Notes under the pieces: model-generated | The model's input: the letters and a program-made list of their open reading frames with translations, nothing else | The model's database searches: none | Told to the model about the DNA's origin: nothing | Assembly: GCA_022778805.1 (NCBI GenBank) | Contig: JALFSN010000008.1 | Location: forward strand, 1 to 64,000 | From: Arcanobacterium sp. | GTDB lineage: Bacteria; Actinomycetota; Actinomycetes; Actinomycetales; Actinomycetaceae | Reading direction: 5' to 3' | Length of the DNA stretch: 64,000 nt | Shown: piece by piece, positions 35,680 through 44,784 of the stretch | Numbering within the stretch: position 1 is the stretch's first letter | Layout of the letters: the number at the start of each line of letters is the position of its first letter | Made by a program: the position numbers and the translations under genes

Positions 35680-36825
35680 TCAGTGCAGACCCGTGCCCCG
35701 CTCCAACGCCAACATGAGCAATTCGTTCACTAATTCCGTATAGGGGATGCCAGATTTTTCCCACAGCGCCGGATACATCGAGAACGGAGTGAAGCCTGGC
35801 ATAGTGTTGATCTCATTAACCAACACGTCGCCCCGCTCCGTCACGAAACAGTCCACACGAGTGAGCCCCTCGCAGCCAAAAGCCTCAAAAGCCCGCACGG
35901 CCGTCTCTTGCACTGCAGAAGTGGCATCGGCGCCAATCTCGGCAGGAATCTGCATCGTCAGCGCCGCAGTATCAATGTACTTGTGCGAAAAGTCGTAAAA
36001 AGCGTCGGCAGGGGCATCAAGTACAATCCGCCCGGGTAACGACGCTCGCGGCCGCTGCGCGCCGTGCCCACCAAGTACGGCGCACTCCACCTCTTGCCCC
36101 CTAATTTCCTCTTCGATCAGCACTTTCGGGTCGAACTCGTGTGCCGCTTCAATTGCCTGAGCGAGTTTCGCTGGAGCATCAACGCGAGTGATACCTAAAG
36201 ATGATCCAGCACGCGCTGGCTTCACGTACAGTGGAAAATGTAACTTTTGCGCCTCAGTTAGCACCGTTTGTGGATCGCGCTGCCACTGGTTCGACGTCAC
36301 TGCACAATAGGGGCTCACGGGAATGCCCGCATGTTCTAAGACAATTTTCATGTAGTGTTTGTCCATGCCGGCAGCCGAGGCAAACACCCCGCATCCAGCG
36401 TAGGGAATATTCGCCATCTCCAGCGCACCTTGAATTGTGCCGTCCTCACCAAATGGGCCATGTAAGAGTGGAAAAGCCACATCGACGCGCCCGAGAGAGC
36501 GCACCGAGAGGACGCTGTCAGCAGCACCATCTGCACCGCCGTCACTGCCATAGGAGAGTGCAAGCACTGGCTGCGAACCGTCTCCAGGAGGAATGACTAC
36601 CTGCTCTGAGCCGCCACGCACTTCAGGCATCTGCTCACCTAGTACGAGCCGCTCCGGATCGCTCTCCCCTAGCACCCACATGCCATCACGACGAATCCCA
36701 ATCGGAAGCACATCAAAACGTTCACGGTCGATCGCCCGCATAACGGCTCCTGCCGTGACGCACGAAATCGAATGTTCTCCCGACACTCCGCCATAAATAA
36801 GGGCTACACGAATTCGCTGCGCCAC
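35680..36825 (-). CDS. ddl: D-alanine--D-alanine ligase
   Basis: 381 residues. An ATP-grasp enzyme joining two D-alanines for peptidoglycan. It has VALIYGGVSGEHSIS at the start, PLLHGPFGEDGTIQG, KPARAGSSLGIT, and ends with DVLVNEINTMPGFTPFSMYP. The Glu of GEHS and the serine loop are intact. An insert near residue 260 (about 10 residues) is small. murA precedes it by one base on the same strand. Confidence 0.95.
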   Translation of the reverse strand: MAQRIRVALIYGGVSGEHSISCVTAGAVMRAIDRERFDVLPIGIRRDGMWVLGESDPERLVLGEQMPEVRGGSEQVVIPPGDGSQPVLALSYGSDGGADGAADSVLSVRSLGRVDVAFPLLHGPFGEDGTIQGALEMANIPYAGCGVFASAAGMDKHYMKIVLEHAGIPVSPYCAVTSNQWQRDPQTVLTEAQKLHFPLYVKPARAGSSLGITRVDAPAKLAQAIEAAHEFDPKVLIEEEIRGQEVECAVLGGHGAQRPRASLPGRIVLDAPADAFYDFSHKYIDTAALTMQIPAEIGADATSAVQETAVRAFEAFGCEGLTRVDCFVTERGDVLVNEINTMPGFTPFSMYPALWEKSGIPYTELVNELLMLALERGTGLH

Positions 36826-36826
36826 G

Positions 36827-38149
36827 CTAGCTCACTTTCTCTACATGGGCGCCCAGCGCCAGCAGCTTCTTCATAAAGTGTTCATATCCACGGTTGATAA
36901 TATTGACCCCACTCACGATAGATGTGCCATGAGCAGCTAAAGCCGCAATCAGATGTGAGAATCCGCCGCGCAAATCGGGCACTTCAATCTCGGCTCCCGT
37001 GAGCTCAGTTGGCCCTTGGATCACGGCTGAGTGGTAGAAATTGCGCAGCCCAAACCGGCATTGCTTCGAGCCAAGGCATTCTCGATACACCTGAATATGC
37101 GCACCCATTTGATTGAGAGCTTTCGTGAACCCGAAGCGGTTTTCGTACACCGTCTCATGCACGATCGACACCCCGTGTGCCTGCGTGAGTGCCACCACCA
37201 TTGGCTGCTGCCAATCCGTCATAAAACCAGGATGAACGTCCGTCTCAATCGGCATAGATTTCAAGTCCCCGCCTGGATGCCAGAAGCGAATGCCGTCATC
37301 AAATACCTCAAACTCGCCTCCCACTTTGCGGAAAACGTTCAGAAAGCTCATCATTGACTGCTGATCTGCACCGCGCACGTACACGTCGCCATGCGTGGCG
37401 AGCGCAGCACACGCCCACGACCCCGCCTCAATCCGATCCGCGAGCGACGTGTGCGTGAATCCGTGAAGCTCCGACACGCCCTCAATATGAATAGTGCGAT
37501 CAGTATCCACATTGATGAGTGCACCCATTTTTTGTAGCACTGCTATGAGATCCATGATTTCCGGCTCAATAGCTGCCCCCGTGAGCTCCGTAATACCTTG
37601 CGCACGCACAGCGGCGAGCAAGGTCTGCTCCGTGGCGCCCACCGATGGATAGGGCAAATGCACTTTCTTCGCTCGCAGCCCTCCTGGAGCTGAAAGATGC
37701 AGCCCGAATTCTTGCGGCTCTCTGCGCGCCCCCATATCTTCCAAGACTTTCAGATGGAAATCTACTGGCCGCGAACCAATATGGCATCCGCCCAGATCTG
37801 GTATGAAAGCCTCACCGAGGGCATGCAGCAGAGGGCTAGAGAAAAGAATCGGGATACGCGAGGAACCCGCGAGCATCATCACTTCGTTGGGGTCTGGCAG
37901 ATGCAGACGCCCAGGGGTAATAGTGAGCATGCCGGCGTCTTGATCGTATTCAACATCGACACCGTGCAGGCGCAGCAGCTCGGTGACCACGTCTACATCA
38001 CGAATGAGGGGCACGTTACGCAGCACCGACGTCTCAGACGTGAGCAGAGCAGCTACCATCGCTTTACTCACAAAATTTTTCGCGCCGCGCACCGTAATTT
38101 CACCGTTGAGCGGAAAACCACCGTCCACTCTCAACACGCCGTCAGCCAT
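36827..38149 (-). CDS. murA: UDP-N-acetylglucosamine 1-carboxyvinyltransferase
   Basis: 440 residues. First committed step of peptidoglycan synthesis. The catalytic cysteine is present (Cys122 in DLGGCHIGSRPVD), so it should be fosfomycin-sensitive in principle. RGAKNFVSKAM supplies the N-terminal lysine. The C-terminal block ENRFGFTKALNQMGA and DLRGGFSHLIAALAAHG is intact. It is adjacent to ddl. Confidence 0.94.
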   Translation of the reverse strand: MADGVLRVDGGFPLNGEITVRGAKNFVSKAMVAALLTSETSVLRNVPLIRDVDVVTELLRLHGVDVEYDQDAGMLTITPGRLHLPDPNEVMMLAGSSRIPILFSSPLLHALGEAFIPDLGGCHIGSRPVDFHLKVLEDMGARREPQEFGLHLSAPGGLRAKKVHLPYPSVGATEQTLLAAVRAQGITELTGAAIEPEIMDLIAVLQKMGALINVDTDRTIHIEGVSELHGFTHTSLADRIEAGSWACAALATHGDVYVRGADQQSMMSFLNVFRKVGGEFEVFDDGIRFWHPGGDLKSMPIETDVHPGFMTDWQQPMVVALTQAHGVSIVHETVYENRFGFTKALNQMGAHIQVYRECLGSKQCRFGLRNFYHSAVIQGPTELTGAEIEVPDLRGGFSHLIAALAAHGTSIVSGVNIINRGYEHFMKKLLALGAHVEKVS

Positions 38150-38227
38150 CCGTATCCTTCGTTCTGGAAAAAATCACTACGTCTAAGATACCCCTAAACG
38201 CTTCCAGACGCTCGAATCACGAATGAT

Positions 38228-38878
38228 CTATGCCATCTGCACTGGACGCGCCGATTCTACATGCGCTGGTGGCAAAGTCTTGGCTGGTAGAGTCGCGGGC
38301 TTAAAAGCTGGACGCCGAGCTTCGTACGCCGCAATAGCAACCTCATCTCTCAGCGTGAGGCCGATATCATCAAGCCCCTCCATCAGGCGCCAGCGCGTGT
38401 AGTCATCAATCTCGAAGGTGCACATGAACCCCTGCGCATGTACCGTCTTATGCTCTAGATCAACCGTGATCTCCGTGCCAGGAGTAGCTTCGAGAATTTT
38501 CCACAGCTGCTCGATGTTGGCTTCGTCCACCACGCCAGCTACCAGTCCCTGCTTGCCAGCATTCCCACGGAAAATATCTGCAAAACGCGGGGCGAGCACC
38601 ACCCGAAAACCGTAGTCATGCAAAGCCCAAACGGCATGTTCACGCGATGAACCAGTGCCAAAATCATTTCCAGCCACCAGCACTGAACCACTGGCATAGG
38701 CAGGTTTATTGAGCACAAAATCCGGATCTTGCCGCCAGGCTTGGAAGAGGGCATCCTCAAATCCGCTGCGCGAGACTCGCTTGAGAAAGACGGCTGGGAT
38801 AATTTGATCAGTATCCACGTTTGAGCGACGTAGCGGCACTCCAACACCAGTGTGTGAAATAAATTTTTCCATCTGCAT
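38228..38878 (-). CDS. leuD: 3-isopropylmalate dehydratase small subunit
   Basis: 216 residues, with the classic start [27 protein letters not shown], then [17 protein letters not shown] and [14 protein letters not shown]. Leucine synthesis. A Pro/Ala/Thr tail of about 20 residues lies beyond the enzyme core. ATG 38878 has AAAGGA nearby. The gap to leuC (167 bases) is longer than usual. Confidence 0.95.
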   Translation of the reverse strand: MQMEKFISHTGVGVPLRRSNVDTDQIIPAVFLKRVSRSGFEDALFQAWRQDPDFVLNKPAYASGSVLVAGNDFGTGSSREHAVWALHDYGFRVVLAPRFADIFRGNAGKQGLVAGVVDEANIEQLWKILEATPGTEITVDLEHKTVHAQGFMCTFEIDDYTRWRLMEGLDDIGLTLRDEVAIAAYEARRPAFKPATLPAKTLPPAHVESARPVQMA

Positions 38879-39045
38879 ATGTCCTTTGTGTATCTTCTTC
38901 AGATGTTTACGTTCATTGCATTAATGGCTCGTGACGGCGTTGCCACCTGATGACGCGAAGTCACCGCGCTGCGCCCGACGTCTGAGGCATCACGCTGCAG
39001 ACCTAAGCCACATAACAAGCCTCACCAGAGGCTTCACCGGAAGCT
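38879..39045. other. leuC-leuD gap
   Basis: 167 bases. The end near leuC has imperfect short repeats of CTTCACCGGAAG. No gene is visible. Confidence 0.4.
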
Positions 39046-40458
39046 TCACCGAAGCGGTTCGAGATCTGCCGGCGAGCAAAGCGTGCCGCGCACTGCCGTG
39101 GCGGCAGCTACCAGCGGAGAGACGAGGTGCGTGCGCCCACCTTTGCCTTGCCGGCCTTCAAAATTGCGGTTTGAGGTGGATGCACTGCGCTCCTGCGGCG
39201 CGAGCTTATCCGGATTCATCGCTAGGCACATTGAGCATCCGGCATTTCGCCATTCTGCGCCAAAATCCATAAAGATTTTGTCAAGGCCTTCGGCTTCTGC
39301 CTGCAGCCGCACGCGCGCCGACCCTGGCACTACCAGCACTCGCACGCCGTCAGCCTTTTTGCGCCCTTTCACTACGGCAGCGGCGCCACGCAGATCTTCC
39401 AAGCGCCCATTCGTGCACGATCCAATGAAGACGGTGTCTACGGCAATGTCTCTCATCTTCGTGCCTGGCTCAAGACCCATGTATTCCAAGGCGCGCTCCG
39501 CTGCCAGCCGTTGAGATTCGTCGGCAATCTGATCGGGATCAGGCACCGAATCAGAGAGCGGCACGCCCTGGCCAGGGTTTGTTCCCCAGGTGACGAACGG
39601 TTCCAAGCTGGCGGCGTCAAGCTCTACTTCAGCGTCAAAGACGGCATCGTCGTCACTGCGCAAACTCCTCCAGTATTCCACCGCTTGATCCCAGAGTTCG
39701 CCCTGCGGAGCGTGCGGTTTGTCTTTGAGGTATGCGAACGTCGTCTCATCTGGAGCGATCATCCCCGCACGAGCGCCGGCTTCAATGCTCATATTGCAGA
39801 TCGTCATGCGCGCATCCATCGACAGCTTGCTGATAGCCTCGCCACGGTATTCCAGCACATACCCCTGACCGCCGCCGGTGCCAATTTTGGCGATGAGAGC
39901 CAGAATAACGTCTTTTGCACTTGTGCCTGGCCGCAGCTCGCCTGTGATATTCACGGCCATCGTCTTAAATGGCTGGAGCGGCAGAGTCTGGGTGGCCAAC
40001 ACATGCTCCACCTCAGAGGTGCCGATTCCGAAAGCAAGTGCCCCAAATGCACCGTGAGTACTGGTGTGGGAATCGCCACAGACAATCGTCATACCTGGCT
40101 GGGTGAGCCCCAGCTGTGGGCCAACCACGTGGACGACGCCTTGGTCAGCATCTCCGAGCGAATGCAGTCGAATGCCGAATTCTTTGGCGTTGGCTCGCAG
40201 CGTCTCCAGCTGTGTGCGTGACGTCTCATCAGCAATTGCCTTGTCGATATCCACCGTCGGGGTGTTGTGATCTTCGGTGGCAATAGTCAAATCCGGCCGT
40301 CGCACCTTTCGGCCAGCCAATCGCAATCCTTCAAAAGCCTGTGGACTCGTCACCTCATGGCAAAGCTGCAGATCGATATAGAGCAGATCCGGAGCTCCGT
40401 TTTCTCCGTGCTTGACGACGTGATCACGCCAAACTTTTTCAGCTAGAGTGCCACTCAT
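39046..40458 (-). CDS. leuC: 3-isopropylmalate dehydratase large subunit
   Basis: 470 residues from ATG 40458 (AGAGAGG upstream), giving the start [15 protein letters not shown]. The 4Fe-4S cluster cysteines are present in [11 protein letters not shown] and in [10 protein letters not shown]. It isomerises isopropylmalate with LeuD. The divergent IclR gene starts 103 bases away. Confidence 0.95.
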   Translation of the reverse strand: MSGTLAEKVWRDHVVKHGENGAPDLLYIDLQLCHEVTSPQAFEGLRLAGRKVRRPDLTIATEDHNTPTVDIDKAIADETSRTQLETLRANAKEFGIRLHSLGDADQGVVHVVGPQLGLTQPGMTIVCGDSHTSTHGAFGALAFGIGTSEVEHVLATQTLPLQPFKTMAVNITGELRPGTSAKDVILALIAKIGTGGGQGYVLEYRGEAISKLSMDARMTICNMSIEAGARAGMIAPDETTFAYLKDKPHAPQGELWDQAVEYWRSLRSDDDAVFDAEVELDAASLEPFVTWGTNPGQGVPLSDSVPDPDQIADESQRLAAERALEYMGLEPGTKMRDIAVDTVFIGSCTNGRLEDLRGAAAVVKGRKKADGVRVLVVPGSARVRLQAEAEGLDKIFMDFGAEWRNAGCSMCLAMNPDKLAPQERSASTSNRNFEGRQGKGGRTHLVSPLVAAATAVRGTLCSPADLEPLR

Positions 40459-40560
40459 ACATGCCTCTCTCTCGCTCATTTTTGTGGTATGCGTCAAGCA
40501 TTGCCGCTTTTCAGTGCAGTTATGTTTGCGTCTCAGCTTTCGAGATGGCAATATCGAGCT

Positions 40561-41289
40561 ATGGACAACGAAAGTGGATCAGGCGTCGGGGTACTCGACA
40601 AAGCAGCTTCCGTGCTCAGCGCTTTGGAAGCAGGCCCGCTCACGCTTGCACAACTCGTCTCTTCCACTCACTTGGCGCGCCCCACAGCACATCGGCTTGC
40701 CGTAGCACTAGAGTATCACCGGCTCGTGGCTCGTGACATGCAAGGACGATTCGTGCTCGGCCCGCGGCTATCAGAATTATCCTCCGCCGCCGGAGAAGAC
40801 CGGCTGCTCGCTGCCGCCAATCCAGTGCTCATTGCCCTGCGCGATCACACTGGAGAATCAGCTCAGCTCTACCGTCGCCAAGGTGACATGCGCGTGTGCG
40901 TTGCGGCGGCAGATCGCTCGATGGGACTACGCGATTCCATTCCCGTGGGCGCCACTCTCTCTATGAGAGCTGGCTCTGCCGCACAAGTACTCCTCGCTTG
41001 GGAAGAGCCAGATCACTTACACCGAGGCTTGCACGGCGCCGAGTTCACCGCCACCGTCCTCTCAGCAGTGCGGCGGCGCGGATGGGCGCAGTCCGTGGCA
41101 GAGCGCGAACCAGGGGTTGCATCCATTTCCGCCCCCGTGCGCGGCCCCAACGGGCATGTGATTGCAGCAGTTTCCATTTCTGGCCCCATTGAGCGCATGG
41201 GAGCCCAGCCAGCGCGGCGTCACGCGGCAGCAGTCGTGACATCGGCAAATCGGCTCACCGACGTGCTGAAGCACGCAGACACCATCTGA
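40561..41289 (+). CDS. ltbR: IclR-family regulator of the leu operon
   Basis: 242 residues from ATG 40561. A winged helix ([26 protein letters not shown], then [13 protein letters not shown]) precedes the effector domain ([23 protein letters not shown] and [18 protein letters not shown]). The divergent position to leuCD is the same as for LtbR/NdgR of other Actinobacteria, which regulate leuCD. No ribosome site is seen; CAATAT lies six bases before the ATG with TTGCGT 17 bases upstream, suggesting a leaderless promoter. Confidence 0.87.
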   Translation: MDNESGSGVGVLDKAASVLSALEAGPLTLAQLVSSTHLARPTAHRLAVALEYHRLVARDMQGRFVLGPRLSELSSAAGEDRLLAAANPVLIALRDHTGESAQLYRRQGDMRVCVAAADRSMGLRDSIPVGATLSMRAGSAAQVLLAWEEPDHLHRGLHGAEFTATVLSAVRRRGWAQSVAEREPGVASISAPVRGPNGHVIAAVSISGPIERMGAQPARRHAAAVVTSANRLTDVLKHADTI

Positions 41290-41399
41290 CCAGTTCAGCT
41301 ATCTAAGCTCGGTTCAGCTACCGTCGCTTATGTCCAGCTTGCCATTTTATAGCCAGTCGCAGCTGCTAGCCGTTGTGTGCGTCTGTAGGCTCACTGCCA

Positions 41400-41446
41400 G
41401 TGGTGCGCGTGTCTGGCTCCTGCACCGAACCAGACACGCGCACCAC
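41400..41446. terminator. bidirectional terminator
   Basis: GTGGTGCGCGTGTCTGG and its perfect complement form a 17-bp stem between the convergent IclR and surface-protein genes. Confidence 0.85.
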
Positions 41447-41469
41447 ATCAGATCAAATATGACGCCAGC

Positions 41470-43431
41470 TTAGATATGCCGCTGACGGCGACGGACGAGG
41501 AATGCCCCAGCAGTCACGCACACCGCAGCAAGACCAATCAGCGACCCCAGCTGAGAGCCAGTATTGGGAAGCGGTTTATCCGGAGTCGGAGGCGTCGGCT
41601 CATCCGGTGTTGGAGGCGTCGGAGGCGTTGGCTCGTCCGGAGTCGGAGGCGTTGGCGGCGTATCAGGGGTATTGACGACGTTGAAATCTACCGCCGCAAC
41701 ATTTCCCTGCGCGTCTTTCTCGGGCGTCACGTGGAAAACCAGCGGATTATCCAGAAGTTCATACCCTGAAGGGGCAGCTACTTCACGCAGATAGTAGGTG
41801 CCAGCTGGAAGCCAGTCCAAAGCCTTAGAACCATCGGCATTAGTAGGTACGAATGCACCTTTCTCATCCGTGCTGAAGTGCCCTTTTTCGTCCTCACCAG
41901 GGACCTGCACCCGATTGACGTTTACCTGCTCGCAATTCCCATTTTCGCAGTGTTTAATCTGCTCCAGCTTGGGGGTGCTAGCGCGCTTACACGCATACCC
42001 ACCCTGATCGACAGGCAGATATTCTTTCATATCTGCAGCGCGGAATAGCTCGAACGTCGCTCCTTCCAGCGCTGCGCCCTTATCGTCAGTCTTTTTCAGA
42101 GAGAACGTGGTCTTCAGCGGCTCATACGTGTAATACAAATGCTGTATGCGCGCACCAGACTTGTTGTAGTTGAGATAAACGTTTTTCCCGGGGACGAACT
42201 TCGGGATATCGGAGACCCACTTCTCTATATCGGGATCCACACTACCGTCGTCGAAGACTTTCAAATCATTGTCTACATATTCGTAGCCAGGAATATGTTG
42301 AATAATTGAATCAACTGTAGGCTTATAAGAGAAGTCTGCTTCGCCTGGACGCACCGTCTCATAAGAGACAAAAGAATTCCCCTCAGTGAATACCGGCCTC
42401 AATTTGCTAGTGGAATCGAAGTTTTGACCTTTGCCAGATCGATAATTAACCATAAATTCATATGGCCAGCTCGCCATGAGATAATTGCCAGCACCAGAAT
42501 AGAATTCTATCGGCGTGGAGTACGTGAGATCAGGATAGATCTCGTTTGCCGTGATTGTGTCCGTCACTGGGGCAAGCATACGGTCTTCCAGACACTGCTC
42601 AACAGAGAATGTCGTGCCTTCGACTTTACCGCCCCAGGTACCCTGCGGACGAGCGGGAAGTGGATCGTCGTCACTATCAATGCCGAGAAATTCCCTGTAC
42701 ACACTATCTTCTACATGGCGGAAATCTGCCCCAGCAAGAAATTTCACAAAAATTCCCTGGGCAGTCGCACCGATAGTCCCTCCCTGGGTGTCCCCAGTGG
42801 ATCCCGTGCCCCATGACATCCCTGCCCAGTCGCCGTTAATCGGCAAATAGGCATCAAACTGGAACGTGTGCTCTTCACCATCTCCGAAGAAATCATCAAA
42901 TTCAATATGCTGGGGTTCGTAGAGTCCTCTGCCATTATCCATGCGCACAAAGTTGCCCTGAGCGTCTTTCACCACCATCGCATCTTGATTCGTGACGTCG
43001 TAACCTGGGTACGGCTGCCCGTCAAAAAGAAAATTCTCTACGGGCTTCCAAATATAGTGGTTCGAGTTGGGGTCTGACATATCGGTATACTGCCAGCTCA
43101 CTCCCCAGCGAAAATTATTCGTACCTTCCTGTCCTGGTCCAAGATTGTTGTAGAAGCGGATCGTGGTACGAATCGCATCACACGGATCAATTGCGGTGTT
43201 AAAACCAAAAAAAGAAAGATGGGTGACTTTAGCATCAGGCTTGCGCAAGCACCCATCCCCCACCGGATGTTCCGGATCATAATTCGGATCTGGCGTGCCA
43301 TGAATCCATTGATAGCTCAACTCATATTTCGGAAAAGGACGCTCCGCAGCGTTCGCCGGTAAAGCGATGGCGATCAGCGCTGCGCAACAGACGCACAACG
43401 CCGTCACCGCCCCTGCTATCTTCTTTTTCAC
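41470..43431 (-). CDS. LPXTG surface protein with Cna-B/SpaA domain
   Basis: 653 residues from GTG 43431 (AGGGGG upstream). It has a signal peptide (MKKKIAGAVTALCVCCAALI, cleavage near ANA-AERP). An adhesin-like N-terminal region of about 400 residues contains an even number of visible cysteines. A SpaA/Cna-B-type domain (TTFSLKKTDDKGAALEGATFELF, ending in YYLREVAAPSGYELL) follows. A Pro/Thr repeat (PPTPPTPDEP) leads to the sorting signal LPNTG, a hydrophobic stretch and an RRRQRH tail. A sortase should link it to the wall. The Cna-B fold, with Lys and Asn-type positions, suggests an intramolecular isopeptide bond. It may be a minor pilin or an adhesin. Confidence 0.88.
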   Translation of the reverse strand: MKKKIAGAVTALCVCCAALIAIALPANAAERPFPKYELSYQWIHGTPDPNYDPEHPVGDGCLRKPDAKVTHLSFFGFNTAIDPCDAIRTTIRFYNNLGPGQEGTNNFRWGVSWQYTDMSDPNSNHYIWKPVENFLFDGQPYPGYDVTNQDAMVVKDAQGNFVRMDNGRGLYEPQHIEFDDFFGDGEEHTFQFDAYLPINGDWAGMSWGTGSTGDTQGGTIGATAQGIFVKFLAGADFRHVEDSVYREFLGIDSDDDPLPARPQGTWGGKVEGTTFSVEQCLEDRMLAPVTDTITANEIYPDLTYSTPIEFYSGAGNYLMASWPYEFMVNYRSGKGQNFDSTSKLRPVFTEGNSFVSYETVRPGEADFSYKPTVDSIIQHIPGYEYVDNDLKVFDDGSVDPDIEKWVSDIPKFVPGKNVYLNYNKSGARIQHLYYTYEPLKTTFSLKKTDDKGAALEGATFELFRAADMKEYLPVDQGGYACKRASTPKLEQIKHCENGNCEQVNVNRVQVPGEDEKGHFSTDEKGAFVPTNADGSKALDWLPAGTYYLREVAAPSGYELLDNPLVFHVTPEKDAQGNVAAVDFNVVNTPDTPPTPPTPDEPTPPTPPTPDEPTPPTPDKPLPNTGSQLGSLIGLAAVCVTAGAFLVRRRQRHI

Positions 43432-43841
43432 GTATTCCCCCTATTATTTGCCATATCCCCAATACCTGCCCACTGATGCGTGATTTTGACTTCATCATGG
43501 GCAAAGATGGCCAGAGACTATAGCAGTCTACCCTCCCCCTGCACACTTTTTTCACAATTTAGGCGATATGTTGCTTTATGCTACATAAGTGTTTTGTATG
43601 TGCTATTTACTTTTTTGGGGAGTGCCACAGAATAGATGGCACAGAATATATGGCACAGAATATATGGCATAGCACATAAAGCATGCCGAGACTTCACGGG
43701 CACATGCTCACACCCATAAGAGCCACGAGAGTTCCTGAGGATACCAGCATGTACGCGATAAAGCGCAACGCATGCGACAAACAATGCGCGCTCGGTGAGA
43801 CGATACAGATGTGATAACAGATGCGATAGGGATCCCGCGAA
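43432..43841. other. gap between the surface-protein gene and the small DUF4177-like gene
   Basis: Should hold the promoter of the surface-protein gene; a TATAGT box lies inside the palindrome AGACTGCTATAGTCT (about 43517-43531). Also contains a 14-bp tandem repeat. No gene is supported. Confidence 0.5.
43623..43678. repeat. 14-bp tandem repeat, about four units
   Basis: Units TGCCACAGAATAGA, TGGCACAGAATATA, TGGCACAGAATATA and a degenerate TGGCATAGCACATA follow one another. The two central copies are identical. Confidence 0.85.
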
Positions 43842-44000
43842 TCAGTCGCGTTCGGCCAGAATAATAGCTTTCGCACTATTCGTGACGGAGAAAGAGATCA
43901 CACGATATCCCTCGTGCGCAAGTTCATTTGCTTTCTTTTCCACAGCGTCAGCCAGTTTATCCGCACGCGGGTGATAATCAATAGTGAACGTCTTGTACAT
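43842..44000 (-). CDS. small DUF4177-like protein
   Basis: 52 residues from ATG 44000. The ribosome site GGAGGTGATT is one of the strongest in the window, six bases before the start, and decides this start over longer in-frame ones. The pattern MYKTFTIDYHPRADKLADAVEKKA...EGYRVISFSVTNSAKAIILAERD recalls DUF4177, a small beta-alpha-beta family of unknown role. It may be cytoplasmic. Nothing around it suggests its function. Confidence 0.65.
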   Translation of the reverse strand: MYKTFTIDYHPRADKLADAVEKKANELAHEGYRVISFSVTNSAKAIILAERD

Positions 44001-44070
44001 GGGAATCACCTCCACACACATCTTCTCATCTCGAATCTGCAATTTCTTGAAAATGTGCTGCCCTTTACAG

Positions 44071-44124
44071 AGTTCTTACATGAAATGGAGTTCCTACAGG
44101 AAATAGAGTTCCCACATGGAAGGC
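44071..44124. repeat. 18-bp tandem repeat, three units
   Basis: GAGTTCTTACATGAAATG, GAGTTCCTACAGGAAATA and GAGTTCCCACATGGAAGG are adjacent, with each unit differing from the next by three to five bases. It lies upstream of the DUF4177-like gene's start. Confidence 0.8.
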
Positions 44125-44612
44125 GCAAGAGCGCGTTCCTGCTGCCTAGAACCCAATTCAATACAGGATCCACTTCAATCAGCGTCCAAACAGAATCCAA
44201 CTCAATACCGAGTCGCTTCGATATCTGCTAGTGGCACCCTATTAGCGCGCGCTGGCACGTTGAACTATGCACTGGGAAGTTCATGGTAGCTACATCATTT
44301 TCCCACTTGTCAGCTTGTGGCGTTGCATGACGCTTATCAAGATACGCTGACAGGCACACGACGATGATGAAGATAAGACCGCAGTGATGAAGACGCAGAC
44401 TGCGACCCGCCTTCATGGCGAAATCGCTGAAATATGGAAAGGTATGTGGAGGCATGACGAGATGCCCAACCGAACAAGAAACGACTCCAGCACGTGACAG
44501 TTCGGATACTCGTCAGTTGGAGCCGCAACGTCGTGACGATCAGAGAAAGACCCCACCATTGTTTGCAGCCGCGCCGTTGTTAGAAGCCGCGCTAGCCAAG
44601 ATTTGAAAATAG

Positions 44613-44642
44613 TTGGGCCAGTCTGAAACTCGCCGTTATGCT
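44613..44642 (+). promoter_or_regulatory. possible promoter of the TPR protein gene
   Basis: TTGGGC (44613-44618) and TATGCT (44637-44642) with an 18-base spacer, about 75 bases before ATG 44719. Confidence 0.3.
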
Positions 44643-44718
44643 GTATTTGTTGGAGCGGTGACCGTAATCTCACGCACCCACACCAAATACCACGCAGTTG
44701 AAACAACGAGGTGAGCTA

Positions 44719-44760
44719 TGAACGCATCTTCTACCCCCCCCCGATTCGGTAACTACTGAA
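44719..44760 (+). other. leader frame MNASSTPPRFGNY with C9 tract and in-frame TGA
   Basis: ATG 44719 has a good ribosome site (GAGGTGAG). It is in the same frame as the large gene that follows, but is stopped by a TGA at 44758-44760 after 13 codons. The leader contains nine consecutive C residues (44735-44743). Without the TGA the product would have a basic KRSGTRR run just before a hydrophobic signal helix. It is either a nonsense mutation, a read-through stop or a leader peptide. Confidence 0.5.
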
Positions 44761-44784
44761 AAACGTTCTGGCACTCGCCGTCTA

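Larger units (their letters stand above)
44001..44718. other. 718-bp gap upstream of the TPR membrane protein
   Basis: Holds an 18-bp tandem repeat at 44071-44124 and a candidate promoter at 44613-44642. Two reading frames of 60-75 codons exist (plus strand 44415-44606; minus strand 44228-44455 with a hydrophobic segment), but neither has a good ribosome site or family match. Confidence 0.5.

Noticed and set aside
41470-43431. Complete pilus locus
   Set aside because: Only one Cna-B surface protein; no sortase and no second pilin nearby.
44228-44455. Small membrane-like minus-strand frame
   Set aside because: A hydrophobic segment exists, but no ribosome site and no conserved pattern.
44415-44606. 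63-residue plus-strand frame before the TPR gene
   Set aside because: Polar, no family match, poorly placed ribosome site.
43432-44718. CRISPR array in the tandem-repeat regions
   Set aside because: Units are contiguous and 14-18 bases long without spacers; no cas genes in the window.
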